A DNA stretch of 64,000 bases from Punctularia strigosozonata HHB-11173 SS5 (taxonomy: Eukaryota > Basidiomycota > Agaricomycetes > Corticiales > Punctulariaceae): the NCBI RefSeq assembly GCF_000264995.1, contig NW_006767433.1:1396876-1460875 (forward strand), written 5' to 3'. The notes under the pieces are model-generated. The model searched no databases. It saw only the letters and a list, made by a program, of their open reading frames with translations, and was not told where the DNA came from. Shown piece by piece: positions 1 through 13,107 of this stretch. A program made the translations under genes and the position numbers. How positions within the stretch are numbered: the stretch's first letter is position 1; every line of letters starts with the position of its first letter.

Positions 1-1306
1 GCACGCGGAAAGCCCCAGCCGAACTCGAGTCTGGACGATCATCTCCCAGCTTCCACGCATCCTGATTACCGGAAGCGGTATGTCATGACGGTGAATCGAG
101 GCGCCAGCGCTACCCTCGGTCCACTCTCTTGATCCGAGTGTAAATGAAAGTGCATCGGCGTCACCGATACACGCTGCTGAACACGCTCTCACCGATACGA
201 CACGGAGCACGGCGGTGCTGATGGCAGACAACTGATATATTGCGATACATGTAGCAAACATGATTCACTAGGGTAGCTAGTACACGACGAATGCCACGGC
301 CTCCAGACACCACGACTCACCTTGAATGCTGGTTCGCAATAGGCGTCTTCCAACGGTCAACCTGATAGCGTAGGTTAGCCATGCCACGATATCATTCCGA
401 GACGACATATGAATCAGCTGGCTGTTCTTAGTATTTTATCTTTCGGATATCCGCAGTGCCAATGGCCTCGGAAATGGTGGAAGTGTTCTCATCTCCAACA
501 CAAACAGGGCCATATGCTCACCTTACAGTTCATCTCCAGCATGCGCGTCGCGTCGAAGCTGGTATGGACGTTGTCTGGAAGCCATTGATTAGCGGACTGC
601 AAGGAACGTTACAGGACCAGGGAAAGATCAGGCCGAAATGAAAAGAGTCTCCGCAGATGCAAGTGCATTGGAATTTGATGGTACACTCGGAAGCATCATA
701 TGAGGATGGATTCATGAACCGACAACTTACAAGACATCGTCATGCATTCCACGGGTTCGTGCAACCCGTTAAGGATTCATGCGACTGAACATCCTGAAAT
801 GGTACGTTAGCGCGTGAAACAGACACACGGAGTATACATCGATATGAAAAGTCAGAGGTGCAACGGTTTGGCTATGTGCTCGGCCGATCGTCAACGCGTG
901 TAAGCTACGACTGGGGCGGCAACGAAATCATCATGCTATAACGAGGATCGCCGACACTAACCTCAAAAAGTGCATTTCCCCTTCAGCCCAAGGTGCCCGA
1001 CGCCCGCACGCAAACAGCCAGGAAGTGGCATAACCGCACGTAAGCCGTATGTTGTATACGTTTCACGACATGACAGGCAGCATCAAGCACGCAAAGGCGG
1101 CTGTTTCAAGAATTTCGCGTCGTCGTAAGACGCGGTCGAGGTGAAGAGGACAACGACCAGCAGAAAATAAAGTCGGAGGCTACCTCACACGATCACATGA
1201 TAACGGAGTCTAGATTCCGACGCAAGCCGGGCTGGGCGCGTTCTCCGTCGCCAAAACGTGCGGTCCAGCGCCGCGGAATTTGCGGCCGCTTGTGAGCTCT
1301 CCGCCC
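1..1306. other. No gene recognised (left end of window)
   Basis: No open frame here gives a recognisable protein, and no pair of exons could be joined into one. The last part, about 1200-1306, is presumably the promoter and 5' leader of the cytochrome b5 reductase gene that follows. No RNA gene or mobile element was seen. Confidence 0.5.
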
Positions 1307-2643
<1,337 letters not shown>

Positions 2644-3266
2644 GCGCGCCTCACGATGGCAAAGGAATCATTACATCAAAATACACAATACATTAGATTA
2701 TTGTCTCTCACATTTGGGGTTTGCTTGAATCTAAGTCGGTACTGTCTCAATGCAAGCTTTCGTATTGTCACCTCATCCCGATCATCCCTGATTCGCAACT
2801 AACTGCCGACATACACCTCAGCGTGTGTGTGCGACAAGAGGATACTTACCATCAATATCAGCCTCACCAAGCACTGTCACGTGAATGCCGCTTGCTGACT
2901 TCAGGTATTTCAACATCGATATCAAACCAGACATGTCGTGACTGCAACGGCGAAACGTTGGTCAGCGATGCGCGTCGGAAGTCGGAATTCCGGAGAGATG
3001 ATCTGTATACAGTATACTGCGCAAGACCGCGGATAGTCGGAATTGCGCCGTACATGCGCTCGCATTGTATCGCAGCTGAGACGTGATATTATCTTGCAAA
3101 GCAGACGGCTCGTCGTGTACCGGATGTCGTGACCTTCACAGACACGAGAACGACATAAAAGCAGATAGGTCGACGTGGCTATGACATCCCCAACTTGTCA
3201 AGTTCTGTTATAAGCAGAGAAGGGTAACACCGAAGTTCCCAACATCCTCCACAATACACCACAGCG
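2644..3266. other. Intergenic: 3' end of CBR1 and promoter of GST
   Basis: No gene seen. AT-rich sequence follows the CBR1 stop. A TATA-like cataaaag at about 3154-3161 lies 106 bp before the GST start and is a plausible core promoter; this is inference from position and sequence only. Confidence 0.4.
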
Positions 3267-4298
3267 ATGTCGTTTGGGAAGCCAGTTCTCTATACGTTCG
3301 GACCCTCCGTTTGGGCTGCCGTGCCGGCACTCGCGATGTATGTACATTGCATGCATTGCATTGGATGTTCTCGAAACTGTTCGCGTCGCTGACGTGGTGA
3401 TCCTTGCCCTGCAGCCCGGAGCTCGGTTATTCGGAAGACGCCATCGAGATCAAGGTAGTCAATTTAGCCGAGGGACAGAACTTCACTCCAGCTTTCTTGA
3501 AGATTGTACGTCCGATCATGCAAGTGGGGCAACGAAGTTGGTAGTTGATCTGCGTGTGGTGCAGAACCCCCGTGCCACCCTGCCGACGCTGGAGGCGGCG
3601 GGCAAAGCCTACACCAGCACGAAGGAGGTTACTGACTACCTCGTAAAACATGCGCCTGCCGAGGTCGCGAAAGGAACGGACTTGATCGACATCGTCCACG
3701 AAGACAAGTACGACCCAAACTTCATTAAGCTCGCCGCGGTTCGTCTGCCTCTCATGCCTTCCACCTCTCTCCCCGCTGACTGGCACGGTGTTTCCAGAGG
3801 AGCGACGCAGAGCTCGCGGCCAAAGCTGACGGCTTCCCGAAGACTTTTGTCGCCAACCGGCAGAAGGCGCTTCACGAGTACTCCGCGCACCCGGAGGCCT
3901 CCGCACACAGTGCCTTCTACGGAGCCAAGAAGCAGGGCAACGGCGGTATCCTTGCCATCTACGAGGGCAAGTCGTCCGAAGACACCAAGAACGCGTTTAT
4001 TGCGCAGTCGCAGAGGCACTGGGTCAACATCGCCCGCTTTGTCACGGACGTGCTTCCGGAGCGGCTGCCCGAGAGAGGCTTCGTCGGAGGCGAGAGGCCG
4101 GGAGAGGATGATTTCCATGTGGGCGCATGGCTCGCGCGCGTTGTCGCGACGCTTGGGGGTAGGAATGACAAGGATGGAGTTCAGGTCCTAGAGAAGGAGC
4201 TCGATGGGAAGAAGCTGCCGCCCCAAGTCGTGAATTACTGGGCATCCTGGATACAGCGCCCGAGCTGGCAGAAGGTGTACTCTGAGGGTCTGCACTAG
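3267..4298 (+). CDS. Glutathione S-transferase-like protein
   Basis: Four exons, 3267-3337, 3415-3505, 3565-3738 and 3798-4298, give 278 aa. The first 80 residues look like the thioredoxin-fold GST N-domain: a beta strand starting KPVLYTFGPS, then NPRATLPTLE, whose LP is the cis-proline region that binds the glutathione backbone, then an acidic KEVTDYL. The remainder is a helical GST C-domain. It lacks the eEF1B-gamma C-terminal domain, so it is not that elongation factor. A fungal-specific class (for example FuA-like GSTs of wood-decay basidiomycetes) is possible, but I cannot assign class from sequence alone. Substrate unknown; probably cytosolic, since no signal peptide is visible. Confidence 0.8.
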
Positions 4299-4482
4299 AA
4301 CGTCCGCGACTAGCGGAGGCATCTTGGGTAGGCATCTTGAAGTAGGTTTATGTTGTACACTAGAACGCGGATTCGTTGCCTTCGCTGAGGTCCGTAGAGG
4401 AGGCTTCTATGATGGCCTGGTGATATTCGAATAATCTGACAGCAGAGTCAGCTCTAACCTGCAGTGAATCAGATCATAGCCA

Positions 4483-5372
4483 TTACATTCGCTTCATTTC
4501 GACAGCGGCAGTCATGCCCTGTTCAAACTCTTCCTCGGTAGGCTCATCGGTGGAGTACTTCGCCAGTTGAATGACAGCGTCGTAATGGTGCAAGCATCGA
4601 AGCCCAGATTCATCAGGCGGGAATATTTGCTCTATATATCGCAGGTGATGCAAGATACGGCTCGTCGGTTTGAGCGGTGGAAGCTTGGGAATAAGAAGCC
4701 TCGCCAACTCGTCTACGTAAGTGAAGATGAGCTAATGTCCCTGTTCGCAGATTGTGCAGCTCACCAATTTCCTGAACGGTGTCCAATAGATCGCGACGAA
4801 AGTATATTCCATCGTATCGAGTCCCTGTTAAGGCATGGGAATGAGCAAACAGGGAGAGCAGCCGCTACGAACCAGGACGACCCCATCCAGGCTGGAAACC
4901 ATCTTTGGGCTCGGATTCGTACGCAACCAGACACGCACGGGCATACTCCTGGGCTATAAAGTAATGCACGGACTACTATGGATCAGCGCAAAATCAATAA
5001 CAGATATTCAGTTGACGCACCCGTGGAACATCACCCCGTCCAAGGGCTCTATGTCCTTTGGAAATTCGCTGCAGCCGTCGGTGTACAGACGCGCTCCGTT
5101 TCACACAGAAGAAAAGCGACGCAACAAGCTAAGGATACACTTTTATATAATACTCTTTCCCGCGGAAAACATAGGCATACCACAGCGACATAGCATGCTC
5201 CAATGACGATGGTGTTGAAGTTGCCAGCAATGGTTCGTCGCGGAGACGTCCTAATCGCTTGACCGGTCAAGAATATGCTAGAGAGTGCAACCAGACATGC
5301 CACTAGTAACACGAGGGTCCAATATAGCAGCTCTGAGACCGTGCTCCATCCGGCCTGGCGTCGCAGGAGCAT
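4483..5372 (-). CDS. DLT1: Defect-at-low-temperature protein 1 (DLT1)
   Basis: Five small exons on the minus strand: 5139-5372, 5021-5068, 4873-4972, 4765-4824 and 4483-4712, giving 223 aa. All joins keep phase with GT-AG ends. Two membrane spans lie near the N terminus (about residues 17-37 and 48-68). Then come the family hallmarks: an IxK...GDVPR stretch, a YARACLVAYES-like segment and PGWGRPGTRYDGIYFR. These match the fungal DLT1 family, two-span membrane proteins whose loss in yeast causes cold sensitivity; molecular function is unknown. It is convergent with the GST gene and divergent, 202 bp away, from the acyltransferase. No single open frame covers it, so it is easily missed. Confidence 0.88.
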
Positions 5373-5574
5373 GAAAGCGGGCAGTAGAAGTGGCTGTGCG
5401 GCCACTGCAGTGGAAGTCCGGTTCCGGGAAGGCCGGAGGATGCCGAAATGGTCGTCTCGAGGTGTGGACGCCGGCACGCTCGAGTCGGGCGCTACGAAGC
5501 CACCTGCCCGTTACTGGGCCGCGCAACGACACTCTTTGTTCTTACCAGCACGCTCGGCAGCCTCTCCAGGTTCC

Positions 5575-7234
5575 ATGGCGACGACGACACCCGTTCCAAG
5601 GGACACGGCCTACAGCGTGGAGATAGGGCCGAAACGTCCGTCACGGACGTTGGCTCGTACGCTGCAGGGCCTACTAGGGGCTATCGTGTTCGACATCGGA
5701 TGTTTGATGATCAATGGCACGCAGTTCGCGTTCTTGCTTCCACTGAGACTGCTGCCGTTCGAGTGGGCGGACAAGATTTACGAGGATGGCATACGGTATA
5801 CCAAAGGCGCTTTTGGCAATCTGCTCAGTTAGTCATTCGATTGCGAATATCAGAGAGTTTCGAATGTCGATGTGTGTTGCTTTCCAATCTACAGTCTTGA
5901 TGTGCCAGTGGTTCTCGCCGACGCGACTTGTCGTCTCGTTCGAGACCGAAGGAGAAGGCGCTTGGACCACTGAGGAGCTAGAACGGATCGTCGTGCGGGA
6001 CGGTACCGGGAAGGTTACAAGGCTCGACTTGCCTCGGAAGAGCGTGTTTATCGCCAATCACCAGGTGCTTGTGTCACTGGTGCCTGCGTCGTTAAAGGGT
6101 TGAATTGAATGTTAGATCGATGTGTGTTGGGTTCCTGCTCCTGCCAGATATATGCGGACTGGTATGCGGTTTTTTGCTTCCATCTTCTAATATGTTCGCT
6201 AAAGCATTTTAGGTGGTATGCATGGTGTTTCTTACATTACTGCGGGATGTCCAAGGACATCTTCATCGTACTCAAGAACAGCTTACGCTGGATACCTGTC
6301 GTCGGCTGGGTAAGCGCCGCTCATCTCGAATCCAGGTGAGACTGCTCAACGATGCATCCACAGGGCATGAGGTTCTTCAACTTCATTTTCCTCGCCCGTT
6401 CATGGAACTCGGACAGACTGGCCCTCACCACCTCACTCGCGAAGATCGGGCGCCGCGCAGAGACCGAGGACACACCCTTCGCATTCCTTCTATACCCAGA
6501 AGGCACCCTGGTCAGCCGTGACACTCGACCAATCAGCAAGAAGTTCGCCGACAAGGAAGGCATCGTGAGCTTCTGTCGATCCCCTCGCAGTACTTCCCGA
6601 TTGACAAGATCTGCCACCAGCCTGATATGATACATACCTTATTGCCGCGCTCGACCGGTCTGCAGTACAGCTTACGATCTCTTGCACCCCGTATACCCTC
6701 TCTTCAACTGATCGACATCACAATGGCATACCCAGGTAAATACTAACGACCCTTCCTGTGTGTCAGCGTCTTGACCGCATTCGAACAGGCGTCCCACCGA
6801 TGGGATACGGACAGTCCTACTATACCCTCCGCTCCATCTTCCTCGATGGCATCCCCCCACCGTCCATCCATCTCCACCTCCGGCGTTTCGACGTCCGGCG
6901 CGACGTCCCCATCGGCGACCTCTCCGCGACCGACCCGAGTTACCTGCCAGCACCCTCCAAGCACACCCAGACCGTCGAAATCGACGTGCCGGAAGCGGAG
7001 AAGATCGCGTTTGAGCGCTGGCTGCGCGACCTGTGGCGCACGAAGGACGCGCTGTTGGACCGGTGGCATCGGCAAGGTTCGCTTGTTAGCGATAGCAGCA
7101 CCACGGTGAAGATGTCGAACGAGGTGATTGAGATCCCGCTCAGGCTGCGAAACACGTGGGAGGTACTCGACGCGTTCTGCTTTTTCCTACCCGCGTTGGT
7201 ATGTTATGTTTGGTCCAGGCTGAGGGGCCAGTGA
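5575..7234 (+). CDS. Lysophospholipid acyltransferase (PlsC/LPLAT family)
   Basis: Seven exons, 5575-5827, 5895-6064, 6148-6161, 6213-6309, 6364-6564, 6621-6735 and 6789-7234, give 431 aa. It should transfer an acyl group from acyl-CoA to a lysophospholipid on the ER membrane. The catalytic NHx4D motif reads NHQIYAD and the substrate-binding block reads YPEGTLVS. An N-terminal hydrophobic region (about residues 28-62) and a C-terminal one (about 410-427) are the likely anchors. Length and layout fit the LPGAT1/CST26 branch rather than the short 1-acylglycerol-phosphate enzymes. Oddity: IYADW of the catalytic motif sits in a 14-nt exon. Which lysolipid it uses cannot be told. Confidence 0.88.
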
Positions 7235-7437
7235 CGAAGGAGTAGGTTGGGCTTTCACGACTTTTTCCATGATGTGTAACACAGAGATACTAGCATGTTA
7301 TAACGTAGCAATGACTGTTGTTTGTTGTTTCTGTGACGATGTGCATTAACGTAGATGCTTATGATATGTCTTAGGCTAGACATCTCGTGATGCGAGAGCA
7401 AAATAACAATGGAGAGCAACGGCACGGTGAAAGGTGT

Positions 7438-7833
7438 CTATGAAAGGCTTCCACCTGGTCGCTGTGATTCAACCTTCCGTACCATGAACATGCTTGTGTC
7501 GAGGAAACGGTCGACGCAGTTCTCGAGGCAACTCCTCTCGCTTCGTGAGAAGCTGGTAGACGGCGTGCCAGTTACGCACCTAAGCACAAAATATTGGTCA
7601 ACGACTGAGATCCCAGTCAATAGTCGGAGAGAATACGCACTTGTCCCAGCACATGCTGGTGAAGTTGTGTATGCTCGCCTGCACCTTCGCCTGAGCCTCC
7701 TGGGCCTGGAGGAAATCGCCCAGCTCTCTCTGCATAGAGCAGGCCGTCAACATGGCGCGCGTAATGCGTGCGTGTGCGATGAACGCGCCTGAGTGGCCTC
7801 ATCAAATTTGAAGGTAGCCTGTCCTTCAGACAT
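7438..7833 (-). CDS. TIM8: Mitochondrial intermembrane-space chaperone TIM8
   Basis: Three exons, 7789-7833, 7641-7729 and 7438-7579, give 91 aa, typical of small TIM proteins. The twin CX3C motif is present as CWDKC and CLENC, split by an intron, and the flanking QAKVQASIHNFTSMCW and NCVDRFLDTSMFM match TIM8. It works with TIM13 to escort hydrophobic precursors across the intermembrane space; the cysteines form disulfides during MIA40 import. The first intron (7730-7788) seems to begin GC rather than GT, with no GT alternative that keeps frame. The start is the only upstream ATG, 52 bp from the divergent neighbour's start. Confidence 0.9.
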
Positions 7834-7885
7834 GTTTTTGTGGTAGCGGAAGCTTAGCGCCCGGACACGGAAGTGAGAGTGGAGG

Positions 7886-8731
7886 ATGGTAACAAAACAA
7901 GCCTCGTACGGTGCCGCCCGCGGTTCAATGAATGCCACGTGGTCAGCGCACTTGAGTTCAAGGTATCAGCATATTGCGGAAAGGTTCCTGTGGGTTTACT
8001 CGAGGTGAATGAGCAGTGTCTCTTCTTTGACGCATCACCTCAATCATCCCATTTGCAGAAACTCGTCAAACGCATACGTTTTGGGGACATACCAATGAAT
8101 CTGGAGCGCGACGCAGCGAGCTGGAATAAGGTCACTGCAAAAATCTCCTACGTTCTGACTCAGCTTCGGTCAAAGATCAAAAAGGCGGTGCGTGCACGAT
8201 CATGATCCGAAAGGTTGCAACTAACACTTCTGACTCTCAGATTCAAGCCAGCCTCAATGAAGTCGAAGATGAAGACGATCGGGAGACAAAGCCTGGCCCT
8301 GCTGAAACTCATACACCAATTTACGATCTCGCGCAGCAGATCGTGGCGAAGTACGACATCCGGGTTACTGCTGGGTTTTGTGCCCGTCTCGCTGTGATGG
8401 TCAGTGATATTTGATACAGTGTCGTCTTTTCCATACTAAAATTGCTTCAGCGTCAGGTTTATCTCGAAGGCATGGAAGGAGACTTCTGGGAGGCCGTCGA
8501 CGAGCGATTGGAGACAATCCGTAGCGCGGCGGATGGCAGTAAAGAGAAACAGGAGAAGTAAGTCCGTCAATGCACAACGGAGACAGGAGGCTGATTTTTT
8601 GACGCAGAGCCCTGAAGCAGATCCTCAAGAAAGATCGAGAGTTGCATGGAGCTCGAACAACCGAGCAAATCAATGAGATGCCGTGCACATTCCAAGACGA
8701 AGTAGATGAAGCACTAAGGAAGGAAACGTGA
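7886..8731 (+). CDS. Conserved-type hypothetical protein, divergent from TIM8
   Basis: Not recognised. Five exons, 7886-7993, 8059-8187, 8241-8399, 8451-8557 and 8608-8731, give 208 aa. The later four exons lie in long open frames with clean splice ends. The first exon and start are less sure: the downstream frame has no early ATG, and joining 7886-7993 to 8059 is the simplest phase-consistent solution. The protein is charged, with a Lys-rich helix near residues 65-80, an acidic stretch VEDEDDRE soon after, and an acidic C terminus. No signal peptide or membrane span. Probably soluble and intracellular. Confidence 0.6.
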
Positions 8732-9412
8732 TGGCGCGTTTGGAACTGCACATTAAGTGCACGGTAAACGTCTCCAATGTAATAGTAATACCTGTTGTGG
8801 GTGCGAGTATAATATCATTGCGTTTTATTTACCTGGAGTCTCGGTGGATTGAACACGGTGTGATGTTATCTTCACCTCCCGTCATCGCATGTTCAGCCAG
8901 TCTCGTCATGCAGAGCAACTACGCACAGTAAGCGATAACATTGTCAAGTAGCTATCTACACTATGTAGTTACCTCGCTAATACGTGCGCGATACACATAG
9001 CAGACAGCTCTATGAGCATGGGTGGCACAATCACTTATCGATTGATTGCACAACCTGGTGTCACAATGCCAGCGAGCAAACGCGAGCTGTGGCTCTCACC
9101 CACGACGCGTGAAGAATCCACCCATTTGTGAGGTGGGACCCAGTTGGCAGTGTACCCCTTGAAGAGAGCTTCTACGAAGGACTACTTATTTGATCGACGT
9201 GCAAAGACATAGTCAATTGCAAGATCTAGCATGCTGGACGAGTATAGTACACGAACAAGAGAATCGTGGAAGACAGGCGCGAAAGCTCGAACATAGCGGA
9301 GACACTGGTAACATCGAGAACATAGACTGCGATGAATTCGAAATGAACATGAACAAGACTGTTGTAAGGCTCGCATGGAGTCTAACAATCTCATTGTTTT
9401 CCAGACCACATC
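8732..9412. other. Intergenic; 22-bp tandem duplication at its right edge
   Basis: No gene recognised between the unknown protein and the tiny minus-strand gene. The right edge carries a perfect 22-bp tandem duplication described separately. The rest looks unstructured. Confidence 0.5.
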
Positions 9413-9432
9413 TCATTGTTTTCCAGACCACA
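9389..9432. repeat. Perfect 22-bp tandem duplication
   Basis: Two identical 22-bp copies lie end to end at 9389-9410 and 9411-9432; both contain cattgttttccagaccac. The minus-strand stop codon of the adjacent small gene (9413-9415) falls in the second copy, so the duplication created a spare copy of that gene's last codons beyond the stop. Confidence 0.95.
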
Positions 9433-9796
9433 TGTTCTTAGCCGGGCGCCAAAGAATGATGAAGATAGCTAGATCCTGGGAGTAGTGAGTGTACACTCTT
9501 GCACCCGAAGGAGAGACCAACTTACGATGACTAGCGTGGATAGGCAAGGCCGCTGCCAGTACACAGTCTTCCCTTGAGGGTGAACAGCGACCTCGAGACT
9601 GTCGATAACTTCGTCGACTTCGTCGGCGGGAGGCTGCAGGGGCGTCAGGACGAAATGCGAAGGTCCACGCGGGCGTTCTCACCAAACGCGGGACGTAAGC
9701 TGGTAGGGCTAGATGATCTTCGTCATCATGAGATACTGCCTCCTGCTTCACTGTTAGCATGGATCCGAAGCGAGCCCGACGGTGTCCATACTGCAT
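9413..9796 (-). CDS. Small hypothetical protein, three exons
   Basis: Not recognised. Exons 9683-9796, 9526-9633 and 9413-9475 join in phase 0 at both junctions with good GT-AG ends (donors gtgaga and gtaagt, acceptors ctgcag and cccag), giving 94 aa. The N terminus is basic, the middle acidic (PPADEVDEVIDSLEVAV), and the C-terminal third holds a hydrophobic run, LSTLVIDLAIFIILW, followed by basic residues, like a tail anchor. A TATA-like tatttaag at about 10046-10053 on the minus strand lies some 250 bp upstream. Support is the splice agreement and the coherent product; no homologue is known to me. Confidence 0.5.
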   Translation of the reverse strand: MQYGHRRARFGSMLTVKQEAVSHDDEDHLALPAYVPRLVRTPAWTFAFRPDAPAASRRRSRRSYRQSRGRCSPSREDCVLAAALPIHASHRKLVSPSGARVYTHYSQDLAIFIILWRPAKNMWSGKQ

Positions 9797-12700
9797 CCTG
9801 TTCAAGTCTTTCCCTCAGCGACAGCTCATAGCGGGGATACGGGTGGTAGCGTCGCTGCCAGGACCCCCGATAGGTGGGCAACCGCATGGAACACTCGGGG
9901 ATCGGTCCAATGCTCATGATCGAGCGCGAGATTGAACTGAGTAGGGAGCGACAGAACTGAGAGACGAGTGCGCTGGAGCAGTTGCAAGCGCGAGGAGGGC
10001 ACGAGGTCGGTGTTGCAGAGAGAGCGAAGTCCTGGTCTTAGAGAGCTTAAATACCCCTCCACCCAGCCGCCGTAAAATGTACATCATCGCGGGGAGGTGA
10101 AAAAAACTTCGGGTTCTGGGTCGCGAATAATTCCAATTTGTCGGCGGGGTCATTGGACATCCCACGCGAGTATCGGTCACGGTCCTGTCCGACGCCTCGG
10201 GTATTTTGGCGCCGTCTCGTGGAGCAAGCATGGCGGAGCGAATCGTGCAGCCTTCATGTTGCTTGCATTCGATGCTGACAACGAATCATCTTGACGCGAA
10301 CCATCTTGACGCGAACCTCAGACATTTCTGTGGACATGAGTCTTGTTGCGGTCGTAGGCCTTCTGATCCTGGCGCAGGGAGTCTTGACGCGGAAACCTCC
10401 AAGGAACATCATCTTGGTCAAGTTCACAAGTGATCACAAATTCACGGTCTTCAGCCTCGGTTGTGTCTTGAGTCTTCGGAGGTCTTCATCACGAGTCTTG
10501 CGAAGGTCTTGAGTCTTGCCAAGTTCTTGAGCCTTGACTTTTGTCTTTGAAACAGGTTCTTATCGTGGGCTCGAGATTTGTGAGGCAGCATTGGCGAACT
10601 GTCCGCTACGCTGGAACAACCTGCTTGACTCTGAATATCTCTTGCCAACTTGCCCCGTGTACGAGAGTACCTGCGCGAACTGAATGAGCGAGCTGCCGCA
10701 TTCTGACGACGCCCTGGGATTCGAGCGAAACGACGAACGAGGGCTGGAGTGGAACCTCCATGCACTCGGCCCGAACTACATCTCCTTGTAGATGATCTCA
10801 GTGCCCCGCTCCAAGGATTAACTTGAGCTCGCGAGTCGCAAGCGTTCGTGACTCCGCGAACCGTGACGTGACGGTACGTGACCATCACGCTATGGCGGAT
10901 GGTGCACCACCCTCGACTCATGACTTCCAACCACAACATGCAAACATTGCAACAGTGCATTGTCCCAATCCGCCGTCCCAATGAACCACGCGATTGTGCG
11001 ACTGAATGAAGCCACCACAAGATTGCCAGCTCCCGCCAATGCGAAGCTCAAGATACGAAATCATGTTGTCTGAACCGGAGAAGAAGCAAAACCAGAGAAC
11101 CGACGACCATGCCCACAGAATGACGGCGCGCAACAAAGAATCAAGCACAGGAAGATACACACCTTAGGCTAGCTGTAAGACCGTTGCCCGACCCATCCTC
11201 CTGGCCTCTTGGCCTCCAGTCATGGTCTTGCTCTCATGGAACGGGTTTGATGTCCGATGACAAGATACAAGAAACGAATCCGCAAGGGCAAGGACCGGTT
11301 CGAGTCAAGCAAGATCGCTAGACCGGACAGCGTCGACCGTGAGGAGGCCGGCGTCGGCGACAATGTTCTGGCCGCAAGGTGCCGTCGTTGACCTATCGCA
11401 ATTTCAAGCCGCTGCAAAAATTGTTCTTGTGTGCAAAGAGGCTCGTCTACGTATAAGAAACGTGAAGAACCGGCAGCGACGCTGGTTGCTCGGATGTTGG
11501 CGGTCTAGGACGCCACCCCTTCCCCCCGGTGGCTCAGAGATCGTAGGCTATCCAGCGGTTCAAAAATCTCCGAACCCTGTCCGTTGGTGTCCTGCCAGGT
11601 ATAAAGCATGCCGGCAGCCAGAAGAGGTTGGGGATGCAGGTTACGACGAGGGTCAGCCGGAGGTCCGAGCGCGAGAGCAATCGGGGTCCACGCCCCCACC
11701 AGTGATAGGGGCTAACTCTCGTGGCCTCGATATTTGCTCGCCTAGGGCGCTCCGGCTTCACGAGCTAGCCGCCGACTGCCCAGGTCAACCCCGGATACGC
11801 TCTGGTTGACCCCCAGCGGTTTTTGGAGGTGCATCTCCCGGCGCCCCGGTGTTAGGAAAGCCGTTGGTGCGCTGAAGCCCAGGCTCGAGCACGCCGCGTG
11901 AACTCGAGCCAGCCCTGCAAGAGCTCCGCCGAACGCACCTCTCTTTTCTGATTTTGAAGGTCGGCCAGATTCTGGAAATTGATCCAAGAATACAATTTAG
12001 ACGTGCATTATTCCCTTTCCCCTCGCACCTCCTTAACTGCGTATTTGTTCAACTAACCAGCGCACCGCATTGAATCAAGCCTTGTCGAAAGCACGAGCAT
12101 CACGGCACAGAGAGGGCTAACATCTATATTTTCCAGAATTTCTTGTCCGTATCCGGAGCTCCAGCATGATCGCGGAGGCCCGGGCTCGCAGGTTATGGAT
12201 GACTGTCACGCATACTGCATCTAATATTCCCATCGAATCGCAGCAGAACTGGTTCTCTTCGGTACGCGGCTTGCGAGGAGCTTGAAGCAGGGATCCGGAT
12301 CGATGCGAAATAACCCGCATGGAGTTCCTCATCGACACGCGCGAGGCTACCCCGGGATCGACCATAGCAACTGAATGTCTCCATTCGTTCAAGTTGAAGG
12401 ACGCCAGCCGCTGCGAAGGCGGCTTAGAATTCGGAGAACCGAAGTTTCGCTTGCACCCAATGCATCAGCTCAGAGCTACGAGAACACCCAGTTGCTCCCT
12501 CTTCCCATCACCGAGCCAGCATACCACTGCTACCATCCTGTGCTCGACTACTACACCACTAATTATGGCCAGGTCGACAGACGCTCTGGCAAGAACAGCG
12601 GCACCCAGCGCACGAGTCACGAGAATATAGGATGGTAGTAACTCCGCACGCTATCCAGACGTCGTTGTCTGACCATTACCAGCTACCCTTGTATGCACAC

Positions 12701-13107
12701 TTCTCGTATCCTATCAAACTCCTTGCGCCAACGCGAGCTAGCGGGTTACAGCTTCACTGATCGTCGCAACTGTGCACAGCCGACGTATCAAGTTTCGATA
12801 AGTAATCTATTGACAAATCGCGCATTGCTCATGATTATACGCTACAGATTCGACTCGATCTATCGTCGCACCATCAATAGATCTCTCTGCATCTTGGAGA
12901 GATAATTCGTCAAATAGCGGTTGTACCGCGCCACCTCGATATCAATTGTCCGAAATACCATCAACTCCAGTATAGCTTGACAAGTGAGTAACCCGCCGGT
13001 CAGTGCTGCGGCAAGGCATTGATGCGAACTCTTTGAACAGGAAGACAACGTTATAAGCCAGATATCACGTAGATCGGATGTAATCGCGATCAAATATGAA
13101 TATCCTA
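9797..13107. other. Gene-poor stretch with short tandem repeats
   Basis: The longest gene-free part of the window, about 3.3 kb. Open frames here are short, overlap on both strands and resemble nothing. The part 10250-10550 holds short direct repeats built on ttgacgcg and gtcttgag. No terminal repeats, target-site duplications or protein remnants clear enough to name a mobile element were found. It could be a worn-out repeat or simply intergenic DNA. Confidence 0.5.
10287..10316. repeat. Tandem 15-bp repeat, two copies
   Basis: The unit catcttgacgcgaac occurs at 10287-10301 and again at 10302-10316, with a related partial copy near 10382. Further imperfect repeats of gtcttgag type continue at about 10465-10550. 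No function is evident. Confidence 0.85.

Noticed and set aside
4567-5206. Plus-strand open frames of 120-130 codons
   Set aside because: They lie antisense to DLT1, whose five exons are confirmed by family motifs.
10463-11020. Possible transposable-element remnant on the minus strand
   Set aside because: No terminal repeats, target duplications or recognisable element protein; described only as repetitive gene-poor DNA.
11530-11575. tRNA-like A box (tggctcagag) with a weak B-box-like ggttcaaaaatc
   Set aside because: The B box lacks the required final C and no cloverleaf stems could be formed.
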